From: Echria macrotheca
Taxonomy: Eukaryota; Ascomycota; Sordariomycetes; Sordariales; Schizotheciaceae
Reading direction: 5' to 3'
Length of the DNA stretch: 64,000 bases
Assembly: GCA_030411725.1 (NCBI GenBank)
Contig: MU839829.1
Coordinates: 1,240,001-1,304,000, forward strand
How positions within the stretch are numbered: the stretch's first letter is position 1; every line of letters starts with the position of its first letter. Shown here in pieces: positions 47,830 to 59,739 of this stretch. Position numbers and translations under genes: made by a program. The notes beneath the pieces were generated by a model. It saw only the letters and a list, made by a program, of their open reading frames with translations, made no database searches and was not told the origin of the DNA.

Positions 47830-49953
47830 CCATCCCTTCTGGCCCGTTGGCGCGCTTCTTCTTCGTCTCCCTCGTCGTTTATGCCGTTGCTATTTCAGAG
47901 TACTTCTACGACTGCTTCTGCTACTGCTGCTGCTACTACTGCTGCTGCCATCACGGGCCAGCAGCCACTACCACCGTCTCCACCGACTATTGTCAAGATT
48001 TCCCGGACGCCGAGGAAGCTGCGCAAACGGCCGCCGAAGAGGAGTCTGGCTGCTGAAGCGGAGGGGCAGTTCAGCTTGTTGGGGGGCCCAGGGCCGGCGT
48101 CATCACGATGACTTGAAGCACAGAAGAAGTTGAGAAGGATATGAGGGGGTGTGTGTGTGTTGGAGTCTGGTATATTATGGGTATTTTGGTGGGGGAACAA
48201 GGACATGCGAGGTGTAATAGCCGGTTCTCTCTAACTGTGTTTTTCAGCTTTTGAGATGGTGTGGGTTTGGGAGGAGAAGAAAAATGCTGATTAGCAACGT
48301 GGAACTGGGAGGTAAATATTTTGGGCGTCATTGAAGATCGAAGAGGAGATTATGGTTAAACACCGTTCGAGGGAGGGAGGAGGATGAAGAATGTTGTGAG
48401 GGGGAGGAGCTGTTGGCGTTGCCTTGCTCTTGATGCGACTGATAGCCAGTTATTATCGATTTCTTCTTTAGCATCGGGAGTCTAAATTCTACTTTGAGGA
48501 ATCTAGGAGTAGTCACTCTTCATCTGGATACTTTTCTTGCCAATTCAGGTCACCGAGAGGCGAGAAGAAAAGGAGGAAGAGACGGCCAGCGAGGGGGGGT
48601 TTATACTCCTGCGAATTATGGGGCGGTGGATCACGAAGAGAAAGACATGTGTCTTGGTCGAATTGGTCTCCCCGTGGCGTTGTACCAAAGGGTATGTTAG
48701 GCCAGGAAGGACCTGAGCACCCTCGTCAGATAGCAGGAGCACACGAACCACCAGGCCTCAGCGCCCATCCTCTCTTCTACCAAACAAGCGTCTCTAGCAC
48801 TGCTCTCTCAGGTATCTGGTATCTTCGATATCCTGGATTACCTGAGGTACCTAGCTGTCTTTGCACACTAACGCCCGTCGTGGAATTATCCTGCCCTTGA
48901 TGATGCTAATGGTAAACTGTGAGGAGGATTCAGCCACCCGGACGGGCAGTGGGTCGCCAGTTCTGCTGCTGCTGGTCCACGCCAGAGATGTCACTCACTG
49001 TCTTATATTTCTCTATTTATTTACTTGCGGGCGTTTAAATGGATAACGGATATTTAAGGCTAGATATTTAGGAGAAGTAAGGTAAACCGAGTCGGTATAG
49101 CAGCAGAATAGGTACGGAATAGATTAGATTACAAGATATGTAGATAGGTGAGCTCTAACTCCAATACACACACACACATACACACAAATCTATATATGTC
49201 TTCTCCGGTTTGTTATCTCTTTGTTATATAGGTACGGAAGGAATAGAGGGAAAGGGGAGGGAAGGGGAACCACTCAATCACTTAGCCATCCGTCCGTCCG
49301 TCTACTGGAGCGTTCTGCTGCGTTCTGCTATAGCAGGGAGTTGGGGGGTTGTGAAAATTGTTGGTTCTCTTGATCAAATCTCGCGCATCGCAGCACAGCC
49401 GGAGGGCTTCAAGCTCTCAGGACAAAACACAAAACACAAACCATGAATTTGACTTGCCTTACCTTTTTACGAAGCAAGCACAAATGAAATAAGTAGCGGC
49501 CAAGCACTAGCAGAGTCTACTGTGGTACGGAACAGTCGAAAGGATTCCATCCTTCAGGTTTTTCTATCTGTCTGCCTTGGGGCAACTTCATCAACATCAA
49601 CCACTCCAAGCTCCAAGGATTCGGCAGAGGTACTCCTCGTAGCTAGACGATTTGACCACGCAACCTGATTGTGATGACCCCATTCCATTCCATGTCTATT
49701 ATGCTCTTCCCCCGGCTTTTTATTACCTGTTAAAAACCAACAATTGTATCCGTACAGTACAATACAATACATGCATCTATCTCCCCTTCCTTCCCCCTTT
49801 CCCCTTTCCCGTTGTATCCCCACCCCCTTTTTCCCCTCGGGTTGGACGAAGAGAGAAGAAAAACCCAAAACGCCCATGATGCTGCTGGTAATCCTACACA
49901 CTATAACGTACAATGCTTCCCAGTTATACTCGTTAACAGAAACAGAAAATGCG

Positions 49954-49998
<45 letters not shown>

Positions 49999-50672
49999 CG
50001 GGGGGGGGGGCCGGGCNNNNNNNNNNCCGGGGGTTTTTTTTTTATATTATAAAAAACAAAACCGCCCATTTTGGTGGTGTTTATCATAAAAATTTAAACT
50101 TACATTTTTTCCATTTTATTCTGTTTAAAATAAAAATAAAATGCCCCCCCCCCCCCCCCCCCCCCCCCCCTTTTTGCTCACTGATGCCACCATCCCTCGT
50201 CTACTTGTGTGGGATCAAACCCAAAGACAGCATTCCTCTCTCTATGCAAAGCCGAAATCCGAACCAAGACAACAGCGAAACACCCTGTGATGGAATATCT
50301 TTTTGTTCCCAGGATGGTCTCTTTTCTAGGCGTGTGTGCATGTCGGTAATGTTCCTTCCCTCCTTCTATAAGATATATGGTGCAGGCAGCAGACAAGGGG
50401 TATCGTGGCGTAAAAGTCGGAACGAAAGGACGGGCGTTCAGAAAAATCGTGGAGAGGCGAGAGTGTGGATTTGTTCTTTGAACTTTTCCCGCTGTCTCTC
50501 CCCTTGAACAAAAATCGTGTGGGAGTATCGCATATTCCCATCTGTTGGTACAATGGGAGAATCGTTCCAGTCCAGGTATTCCGCGTCCCATGCTAGTGGT
50601 ACAAAGTATAACAATCGACCGATATGAATCAGTCGGCCAGTCATCGGTGGTCAGGTTTTCGTTGGTCGATCG
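47830..50672. other. Intergenic region containing an assembly gap
   Basis: About 2.8 kb between snx3 and rim2. It includes a CTG/ACT triplet stretch (47930-47955), CA runs near 49168-49187, and a scaffold gap flanked by homopolymers. No gene seen. Confidence 0.6.
49955..50170. other. Assembly gap (10 N) flanked by poly-G and poly-C
   Basis: A run of 44 G (49955-49998), then more G, then ten N (50017-50026), then an AT-rich 100 bp and a run of 27 C (50144-50170). Long G runs at contig ends are typical of no-signal sequencing artefacts; bases here should not be trusted. Confidence 0.9.
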
Positions 50673-51939
50673 CTATGACGTGGTTCCGAATAGTCGGAGG
50701 ATAACCTCATACATGCCAAACATAATGGCAGCGCTGGGAACCGTCCGCAGGAGGTGAGGCGTCATACCACCGTAGAGGCCGATCATGCCTTCTTGCTTGT
50801 AGACGAGCTTGAAACACTGGATGAGTCCTGTGTACTTGGGCTTTCCGTCGGCCATGGGTGCTTGTCGAAGACGGGTCCGGGCAACCTGTTGGATTCATGT
50901 CAGTCGTGTTCCCTTATAAAGCCCGTGACAAGAAGGCAACGCTTACCTCATGAGGGTAGGTCAGGATGGCAGCCACGAGCTTGGCACTACCCGCAGCACC
51001 TGATTTACCAAACCATTCTACTGCGTGGTCCCATGTCGTCTTCTCTCTTCCGCTCAACAGAAGGCGCTCTTCTCGCTTTGCCAGTGACCGCTTCAACCGC
51101 TCGTACATCATCCATTGGAGTGTTGACTCGGCCACACCAAGATAGCTCGCGCTCATTCCCTTGTATAGCCCACGGATCCCTTCATTCCGCAAGATCTGTT
51201 TGATGCAATCCCAGCTGTTCTTGTACTGCCGCCTCTTAACTCCCCCACTTTGCGCCGCGATATTCCTGTCGAGCTGAAGGCGTGTCTTGACCATCCAGAT
51301 GGGGTTTGTAGCGGTGCTGGTTGTGACGCCGGCTACTATGCCAGCCGCTAGATGTACCCAGGTCGAGTCCTTGCCCCCATTGAGATATTCAGCGATCACG
51401 CGCTTGCCGGTACCGTAGGTGAAGAAGTTGATAGACCGGGCCGGTACCACTCCTATGAGGTTCGGCCCAAGCCCCTTAAACAATGCTCGGGGACCCTCCT
51501 GGCGGTACACGGAGCCCAGGATCTGGAACGTCTCGGCGAAATGGTATCCGGCAGCACGGATCGGGTTCATGCTCGTGGCATGTGCAGCCCTCGACGCTCG
51601 TAGCTGGGCTTGGTAGAAGTCGGACTGCAACCGGGTCTTGAGGACGTCCAACGGCGCCGTCAGTGTCGCTGCTGTCATGCCACCAATCCTATAATCAGGC
51701 ACAGCTTGTATTAGCGACTTATCGTTATGAACGACATGTCGACCAGGTCCAGCTTACCCTCCAGCGACGAAATGCGCCCAAGACTTGGCAAAGGGATTCT
51801 CCTTGTCGCCTCTAGTGACAGGACCGCCCTGGGGAGATTCGGGGATGACATCGCCAATCTCGCGCGACTGTATGAGGGTGATATCGTGATTGTGCTTGTG
51901 GCCGCCAGGTTGCGACCTGGCGACACCGACCGAAGCCAT
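50673..51939 (-). CDS. rim2: Mitochondrial carrier Rim2-like (pyrimidine nucleotide transporter)
   Basis: Three exons, 51758-51939, 50947-51688 and 50673-50885, giving 378 aa, all in phase. Three carrier repeats are present with the signature motifs PLDVLKTRLQ, NPIWMVKTRLQ and YPHEVARTRLR at the ends of odd-numbered helices; the third is split by intron 2. The NPIW variant in repeat 2 and the long N-terminal extension fit the SLC25A33/36-Rim2 group, which exchanges pyrimidine nucleotides across the inner membrane and supports mitochondrial DNA/RNA synthesis and iron use. The last exon ends after six helices (VPSAAIMFGMYEVILRLFG). Confidence 0.92.
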
Positions 51940-53181
51940 CGTGGGACTGTCGCGACCGTGCCGACGATCGAACGGATGTCTCGGACGGAGGAGGAGGGTG
52001 TGAAGTTAAGTGAATGAGCAGAGGACAATGCCCGATTATTACAGGATCATCTGTTGAATGGAAGTATCTCGAGCGATGCCGCAGAGCAGACAGATGGACA
52101 ACAATGGATTGTGTCAATGGCTTTGGACTTTGGACTGCGCTAGGAAATTCAAAATCTTATCGGTCGATAAGCCTTTATCGCAACTTTTTGGGAAGCCGGT
52201 TGACGCGTTGACTCAGTCGCGTCGGGTGAACCTCGGCTGATTCATCGCGTCTTGGCACCTCCTTTTTGTCCTGTCATTGCTGTTTATGCATCATTAAAAC
52301 AAACCCCTGAATGACGGTGGCACAGCCGAGAACCCAAACTACGAGGGCCTCGCCGGTCTTCACTTTGGGCAAACCCTTGTGAGGGTAGTCAATATTTTAT
52401 AGGAAACATATCTCATTCTGTGCTTCATCTAGAATTATTCCTCGTCAAAGACGATTCCAGACCTTTGAGCCATTGAACAGGCGGCGGCGATACAGGCATT
52501 GTGAACCTCTGCACACATCACCATGTTGTATGTCCCGGGTTGCTAAGACCCGATGACCTAACACCCTTCCCATTGCCCGCATGATCATCATGGAGACAGA
52601 ACCCAAAAAGCACAGAAGAGAGACAAAAAAGGGACTACGTGGATTTCCACGAACATGATGTGAATTGGGTACGATACCGCCGTAGCGAGTATCAACTCCG
52701 AACGCCCAAGCTAACCTCTATGGGGGTATCTCAAGGGACAACTAACGCCTTCGTCCTGGTGGGTAACTAATCTGAAGCCACTGAGGGCAACAGTCCACCG
52801 GACATACATGGCCCAAACTAAACTACCTGTACCGAGCAGAGAACCGAGCAGAGAACCGAAAAGGAAACCGAGCAGAGCACAATATGATGTGCATTAGAAT
52901 ACCGAGCAGAGAACCGAGCAGAGAACCGAGCAGAGAACCGAGCAGAGAACCGAAATGAGAGCCGAGCAGAGAACCGAGCAGAGCACAATAAATGTGCATA
53001 AGATATGACGTGCGACTAACCCTTCTCGAGAGAGACAGGGCCCAGGTGGTCTTTGATCAGATATAGTGCAATCTGTCAGGGTTCGCCTGGTGCGCAGAAG
53101 AGGTCGTAGATCCGAAAGACAAACAAAGGAAAGTCGTACCGGCCCGTGAAGATGTTCCGGGTGTGTGTTGCCGTTGGACCC
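51940..53181. other. Intergenic region with a minisatellite
   Basis: About 1.2 kb between rim2 and the RRM gene; no gene apart from the repeat listed separately. Confidence 0.6.
52831..52990. repeat. Minisatellite, 11-bp unit ACCGAGCAGAG-like
   Basis: About ten copies of an ACCGAGCAGAG/AACCGAGCAGAG unit, interrupted by diverged units. A longer block ending GAGCACAATA...TGTGCAT occurs twice, so the array has a second-order duplication. Confidence 0.88.
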
Positions 53182-55981
53182 TCAGGCCTGGGGAGCGAAT
53201 TGTCCCACCGTCAGCGCACGATGGACGATGCGCTTTGCGGCGGCCAACTCCAGCTCCGCGAGCTCAGCAACAGTCCGGTTACTGAGCTCCTCCAGGTCGG
53301 TGGGCCAGCCGGTCTCTTGGTTGATAAAACCCCAGTACATGATATTGTCGTTCTCACGGAAGATATCTAGCCACTGCGCGTAGGCGGCCGGATCAGTGGT
53401 TGCCATGTGGCGAACAGACTCCTCTCGAATGACTGCAATGAACCACTAAGAACAAACATGTCAGCAGCTGGTGATAAAGAGTTGCAAGTTCAAACATACC
53501 TCGACAAGGTCGACTGGTGCACCAGGCTTGGGAACAAGGAAGTGGGCATTCCTCCAATGCTCAGGGAGCCGGGGCATGCCAAGCTCCTCCGGGTTACCGG
53601 TGTAGTTGCCGGTAAACACAACATTGTCCTTTTGTGTAGCCGAGAATCCGGGGCAGGTCAGATACGCGGCGACCAAGCGCTTGAGCAGTTGGGGGGTGAT
53701 GCATGTGTCCGCAGGATCGTGGCTCGGGCAAGACAGCATTTGGGCCAAGTGGTATACCAGCTTGAACCCAACGGCTGCGATGAAATGGCGCTCACCCATG
53801 GAGATGAGCTCGGGCTTGTGCCACGGGTACTTTTTGATCGTCGAGATATACGACTCGAACGGACGCTGGGGGCAGTCCCGGCCAAAGGGGTTCTGTTAAA
53901 CGCGGTGGTTAGAAATCTGTGAAATGTATGTGCAAATGGGGAGGAAATTAACTTACGCGGCTGGGGCTCTCAACGTACTTGACCAGGAGGGTCAACTCCT
54001 CACGGGTCACAAAGCCTCTGAACACAGTCCAGGGCTCGCCGGGAACAGGATCCTGGACAACTGGGTTGCAGTTGTCCCAGCGAACGCCATTGGCGAAAGG
54101 GAACAGGGCCTTCATGAACTCAGCCTGTGTGGCGAGTTCAATCTCGATAGGCCGCTGACCCAGACGCGGCTGCCGGCGCTTCTGGACAAGGTCGTTGAAT
54201 CGGTCGACGCATTTAATCGCATCCTGCTTGGTGGCGAATTCGACGAATGCGTCCTGGGTCTTGGACGTAACCTTGTCCATGATGATGTGCACCGGCTCCT
54301 CGTTGTCACCGCGGAGTCGGGATCCACGACCAATAATGGCCACGATCTCAGCGCGGGTTGTGCTGTAGGGAATATTCTTCACCCGGGCCATTGTGATTTC
54401 CTTCGGATCCTTAGCTGCCTCGTAGCAGGGCATGAATGGAAAAACAGCATCGCTCAAAGCGACCTCTACGCTCGGGGCCCCAGTCGCCGTGCTGGTCAGA
54501 TACCTGAGCATCGGCGAGCGCATGGCCAGTATGTCGGCGGATGGCCGACCAGAAGGTGTTCCGTTCATGGCGTTCGGAACGGCGGCGAAAACCTGCATCT
54601 CTGTGGCAGGGTTGGAGTTGGTAGCCTCAACTACAGGAAGGCTGATATCCTCCTGGGGGATATCGGCCAAGACAATGGCCAACGTGTCGTTGGGATGGAC
54701 ATTGAAAGTTGCACCCGTCTTGGAGAGCAGGTGCTGATCATTGCTCCCAATGCTGGGATCTTGACCCTTGGTTGAATCCGCACCGGGCATGGGCTGGGTC
54801 TGCGAAGCAGTCGGAGTATTCTTGTTCATCGAACGGATGACAAGTGGAGTATCGTTCAATTGGTTTCTGGGCTGCACATCGATCGCAACCCGCTCGTTTC
54901 CAGTCTGGCCGCCGTTAGGCAGCTTGTTGCTCTGAGTTCCAGCAACCGCCTTGAGGTTGAAAATCGGGGGAGGTTGGTTCATGATGTCCGACTTGCGCGG
55001 AGCGAACGCGTGGGGGACCGTCTGCGAACCGTGGACGGGTACGCCGCTGGATGGCTGCGACCGTCCCGAAGGCCTCGCTCCCGAACCGATGACCCCAAAA
55101 GACCCGCGGCTCTGCTGGGAGCTAGGATCAGTCGGGATGTTGCGCATCATCTCAAGGAGCTGCGCATTGGTACCCGGACCGAGGTCTCTCTTGGGGCGGA
55201 CAGGCGAGTTGACATTTGAGGACACAAGATGTCCGAGGTATGTCGGGGAATAAACACCATTAGTCGCTGCACTCGGGCTGGCGGCATTATAAGGGCTTCC
55301 CATGGGCGAGACCATAAAAGCCTGCTGGTGAGAAGGCGAGAAGGGCCCAGCAATGCCATTCCAGCCCATTGTCTGGGGCTGGCCAGTCATGCCGTTGGTG
55401 TAGCTGGGCACAGGGTTCTGGTCTGCGATGCGGTCAGATCTTGAACTTTGGATGAATGACTGAGGGAGAGAATGAGGACCCGGCCCGGAGGACCGGATCC
55501 AGAGAGGCCGACGAGGAATTTGGGGAAAATCGGCGATAGGAAAGCGATTGAGGAACGGTGGAAGAATCGGCGAGGCGGTTACTTACCGGCAGTCTCATTG
55601 TTAGAGCCCATGGCAGCTTGACCTTTCTTGAGCTGCCGAGCTCGAGCCGAATCAATCAGTTGAGATTGGAAGTCGACACCAGCACGGTTTGTAGTGCCCT
55701 CCCGCTGGTTGGAGGAGACGTGGTTGACCTTGGGTGTCGCAGGAACACTGGGAGCCTAGGCAGGTAGTCCAAGAGGTCAGCAACTGGTTTACAATTGAGT
55801 GTTGCCAGAGGATAAGTTTGAAAGTACATACCATGTTCGTGCGATCGGCGACTGTGTTGCCAGATTGAATAATCGGCGCGCGATCTACGCCTTTGCCCTT
55901 ATCCTTAATGACCGGCTTCTCGTCATCGGAATGATCCGATTCCACAATGACCGGTCGCAGGTAGCGTCCAGTCGGCGACAT
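53182..55981 (-). CDS. RRM-domain RNA-binding protein, unknown role
   Basis: Five coding exons, 55832-55981, 55587-55755, 53957-55422, 53500-53892 and 53182-53445, giving 813 aa; every junction is GT/AG and in phase. The N-terminal half is disordered, rich in Ser, Pro, Asn and Gln. An RRM-like domain lies at about residues 452-530 (MARVKNIPYSTTRAEI ... DAFVEFATKQDAIKCVDRF). A conserved-looking C-terminal region follows, with IEIELATQAEFMKALFPFA and a helical domain (WRNAHFLVPK, YWGFINQETGWPTDLEEL). I do not recognise a named orthologue. A strong acceptor (GACTAAC then CCTCTAG at 56020-56022) 38 bp upstream of the ATG shows a 5'-leader intron, which links the gene to the repeated mini-exons upstream. 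Confidence 0.85.
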
Positions 55982-57960
55982 TGCGACGATGTGTGACTAA
56001 GAGATCTTGGTCTGACACGCTAGAGGGAGAGTTAGTCAAACACGTCAGGTATAGCGATGCGACTATGTGTCAAGGTGAAGGTGGTGTCACAGGTAGCTCG
56101 TGGGATTGCACCCCGACCGTGAAGTGTGGATCGCGACCAAGAGGAGTCGATTGCGACCGATCGGTGTTGGAGATGATGTTGAACAGTGAAGCGCAAAGGA
56201 AGAGAATAGATTGATTGACTTACTTGTTGGATGTTGGTAGGTAGTAGCTGTGATTGATCGCAGCAGAGAAGCACCTGTTGTGGTGGTGAGCGGATGGATT
56301 TGGATTGTTGAAAGTTGAAGGAGGAAGAAAGCAACTGGTGGAAGAAGGGCAATAAATAGTTTTTTGGGGCAGCCCAAGAAGAAGTGGAAAGTGTGCGCAA
56401 AGTAGCAGGAACTGCGAAGATCGGATGGATGGTTTTTTCGGACGAGGTGAAGGGGAAAGGAAAGAATCAAGGGAAGAAGGAAAGGGAACAATCAACTCGA
56501 CTCACTTGTCGGATACTGGTTACCAGTAGCTGTGGCTGGTCGCAGTAGGGGAGCAGCTGATGGTATGGTGAGCGTGGTGAAAGGAGATTGTTGAAGGGTT
56601 GAAGAAGGAAGAACGCAAACTGGGTGGAAGAAGGGCAATAAATAGTTGTGCGCGCAGCCCAAGAGGAATGGAAAATGTGCGCACAATACCAGGAACTGCG
56701 AAGATCGGACGGGTGGTCGTTTTGGAAGAGGTGAAGGGGGCGAAGGGAAGAATAAAAGGGAAGAATCAACTTGACTTACGTGTCAGATACTGATTACTAG
56801 TAGCTGTGGCTGGTCGCAGTAGGAGAAGAGCTGTTGGAATGGTGAGCGTGATGAAAGGAGATTGTGGAAAGGTTGAAGGAGGAAGAAAGGAAACTGGGCG
56901 GGGGAAGGGCAATAAATACTTGTGCGAGCAGCACAAGAAGAATGGCAAGTGCGCGCAAATACCAGGGCTTGTGAAGATGGGACGGATGGTTGTTTGGAAA
57001 GGTAAAGGGGGTCAACGGAAAGTGTGCGCACAATATCAGGAATTGTGAAGATTGGACGGATAGCTGCTTGGAAGAGGTGACGGGGAGAAGGGAAGAATTA
57101 ACTTACTTGATGGATGTTGGAGTAGCTGTGGTTTATCGCAGCAGGGAAAACAGCTGTCGAAGTGGTGAGCAGGATGAAAGGAGAATGTTGAAGAGTTGAA
57201 GGAGGAAGAGAAGAAACTTGGTGGAAGAGAGGACAATAAATAGTTGGGCGGGGCAGTCCAAGTAGAAAAAAATGTGCGCTCAAATCACCTGGAGGGAAGG
57301 AAAGAAAAGAAGATCAGACGGAGTGGGGAGGGCGAAGGAAAATGGGTGAAAAAAGCCAGTCAATAGCTGGTGGGACAACCCAAGAAGCTATTATACGCAC
57401 AAATCAAAAGGAGGAAGGGCGAAAGAAGAATACCGAACGGCTGGTCGTTGGAGGGGAGGGCGAAGGGAAAGAAGAATGTGACTTACTGGTTGGATGCTGG
57501 CAACCAGAGAACCAACTGTCGAGGCCTTTGGTGAGCGCGATGAAACCAAGCTGTTGAAGAGTTGGAAGAGGAAGAAGGAAACCGGGTGGAAGAAGGGCAT
57601 TAAATACCTGGTTGGGTGGGGCAAATCAGCCCAAGAAGAATTTGTGCGAACAATAGGACAATAGGACAATAAGACAATAATAACCAGGACGGAAGGAGGA
57701 AGAAAAAGATCAGATGGAAGGTGAATGTGGGTCTTTGAAAGGTGAGGACGAAGGGAATTTACTAGGGGCGGAAGGAAAGATCGGATGGAATGTGGAATAG
57801 GGGCCCCTGGAAGTGTTGGGGAAGAAGATCCGAACTGGGCAAGGGCGGAAAACAGCATATACCTACCGTAGTTGGATGGTCAGTATGGACCGCCGGGGAG
57901 AAAGGCGGCAGAATGAAAAAAACAGCTGGCCGAGGAAGACAACGGTGGAAACAAAGATTG
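55982..57960 (-). promoter_or_regulatory. Spliced 5' leader region of the RRM gene
   Basis: Leader acceptor at 56020-56022 with branch site GACTAAC. Upstream on the same strand are candidate mini-exons at 56224-56274, 56506-56556, 56780-56830, 57107-57153 and 57487-57515, each with an upstream ...GCTCACC...ACAG or TCAG acceptor and a GTAAGT/GTGAGT donor. None contains an ATG. A further donor-like GTAGGT at 57866 could end the first exon. Predicted from sequence only. Confidence 0.55.
56200..57600 (-). repeat. Five diverged tandem cassettes (spaced 274-380 bp)
   Basis: Homologous blocks recur with donor ends at 56223, 56505, 56779, 57106 and 57486. Each contains a mini-exon core (variants of CTACTGCGACCAGCCACAGC), an acceptor block, a pyrimidine-rich stretch and CTATTTATTGCCC. 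The last two are more diverged and further apart. Confidence 0.85.
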
Positions 57961-57989
57961 GACGAAATATAGGACTTCGAACAAGATCC

Positions 57990-58155
57990 CGAAGAACAAT
58001 AAGCACTGGGAATGGGCCCGGAGACAATGTCAATGTAAGCTTCTGAATAATATATCGAGAATAATAAGCAACGGCAACAGGCCCGGAGAATGGAGTTTGG
58101 ACTTTTGGATAATATATCAAAAAAACAACAAGCATTGGGGTCGGGCCCGGGGGAT
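57990..58155. repeat. Tandem repeat, 64-65 bp, three copies
   Basis: Three copies of AATAAGCA...GGCCCGG...AATATATC, with the GCCCGG core at 58016, 58081 and 58145. Confidence 0.75.
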
Positions 58156-59682
58156 AACTGTTATTACGTACCCGTAAATCGTACTTGGTTATCTGTAGAT
58201 TTATATACTTACCCTCTGGCAAACTTGAGGGAAGAAGAAACACTGCGCCGATGACATGTTTACAGCACCCTTACAGCAGTTCATGCTACATCAGTCGAAG
58301 TGTGGTCAGAAACGCTGGTGAGATGACCGGGCAGTTATTCGCCCACAAAGACAATAAACACTACGAAAGTATCCACAATGACTGAAGAAACAACTTCACG
58401 CCATGCTGCCAGTTAGGTTTCTTGAATAGGTAGCATTGCTAGACCAAGGGGAAACTGTGCTTGAAGACTACTATGAGTACTTCCGGATGGGCTGTGGGTC
58501 GATGAAATAAATCCAAAGAGGCATTACCATTGCTGCATTGAGCAGGGTCATTATCGTTGGGTCTTATCCAGCCACTCACCGCCGTCCCATTTGCATTGCC
58601 TCTCTCTTCTTTCATCATTCCCAGTGTTCAGATAACGACTGCTCTCTATTGCTCACCGGGCTCGTGATTCCATGTCGACCAAATACACACTTTATCCCGC
58701 CTGAGCCTTACATAATCTTCGTCCGGGAGGCATTCTGTCCCGTCTCTCCTTAGCTTAGCAACTATGATCTCGACAATGCGTCCTAGAGACTTGGTAATAG
58801 AATATATATTACTTGGGTCTTCAATCTGCCTGTCCAATATAGCGGCAATATCCTGTTTGAGGGTTCAACCTTTCCTTCCAGGAATGGCCATATGAGATAC
58901 TTGCTGGCTCACCTGTAGTTTAACATTACTTGTGGGATTCCTGACATTACCTCCAAGAATTATCTTATGATATAGAAAGCCTATTGCACAGTGGATATTG
59001 AACTGAAGACGGGGCTTTATAGGACATAAACAAATGGAGAATTACTTGGGATCTGAAACTCTGAAACGCTTGGACAGTTGAGAAGTTTATATATTCGTCT
59101 TACGTTGTGAGAAGCCGAAGCCCTGCACCCCTTAAAGGGGTAAGCGGTTCCTCTTCTAAGTGGTTATAGCACACGAGTTGCGAAGTTTGAGAGCTCACAG
59201 GAAGAATAAACCATATATTCAAGACAGATTCAGGGGTTGTATTGCAGAGATCTGAGTGTTAACCTTACAGTGTGTTTCCATGGCCACGCTGAACGACACA
59301 CTCCATGAGGAGGATGAAGAGAAAATAGAAAAGACGGAAATGTGGCTCTGATATGAATCCGAGTCCTGGATTGCGTTGACGAGTTGTGACGAGACGAAGA
59401 GCCCGAGTATAGGGAGTCTGCGGCATGCTACTTGTGAATCATGAAATGTTGGATATATCCCCACGGATTGGGGATATCGAGGAAAGCAAACAAGCTCCCT
59501 CTATTAAACAGTAATGACTGTGACTAAATGGTTTCGAGCACTGGGAAATGCTGAGGAAATCCGCAGCGGCCCCGTGGACCGACCTCAACCAGGCCTGCGT
59601 TTGATTTTCCTTGACGACCAGGGCGTAGTTTGATCAGCAACGCGACTGGAAGGGCAACTGCAATGGGAAGAGAACCTTTCGG

Positions 59683-59739
59683 AATGCTGTGTATGTTTCG
59701 AAATGCTGTGTATGTTTCGAAATGCTGTGTATGTTTCGA
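59683..59739. repeat. 19-bp perfect triple repeat
   Basis: Three identical head-to-tail copies of AATGCTGTGTATGTTTCGA. Confidence 0.93.
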
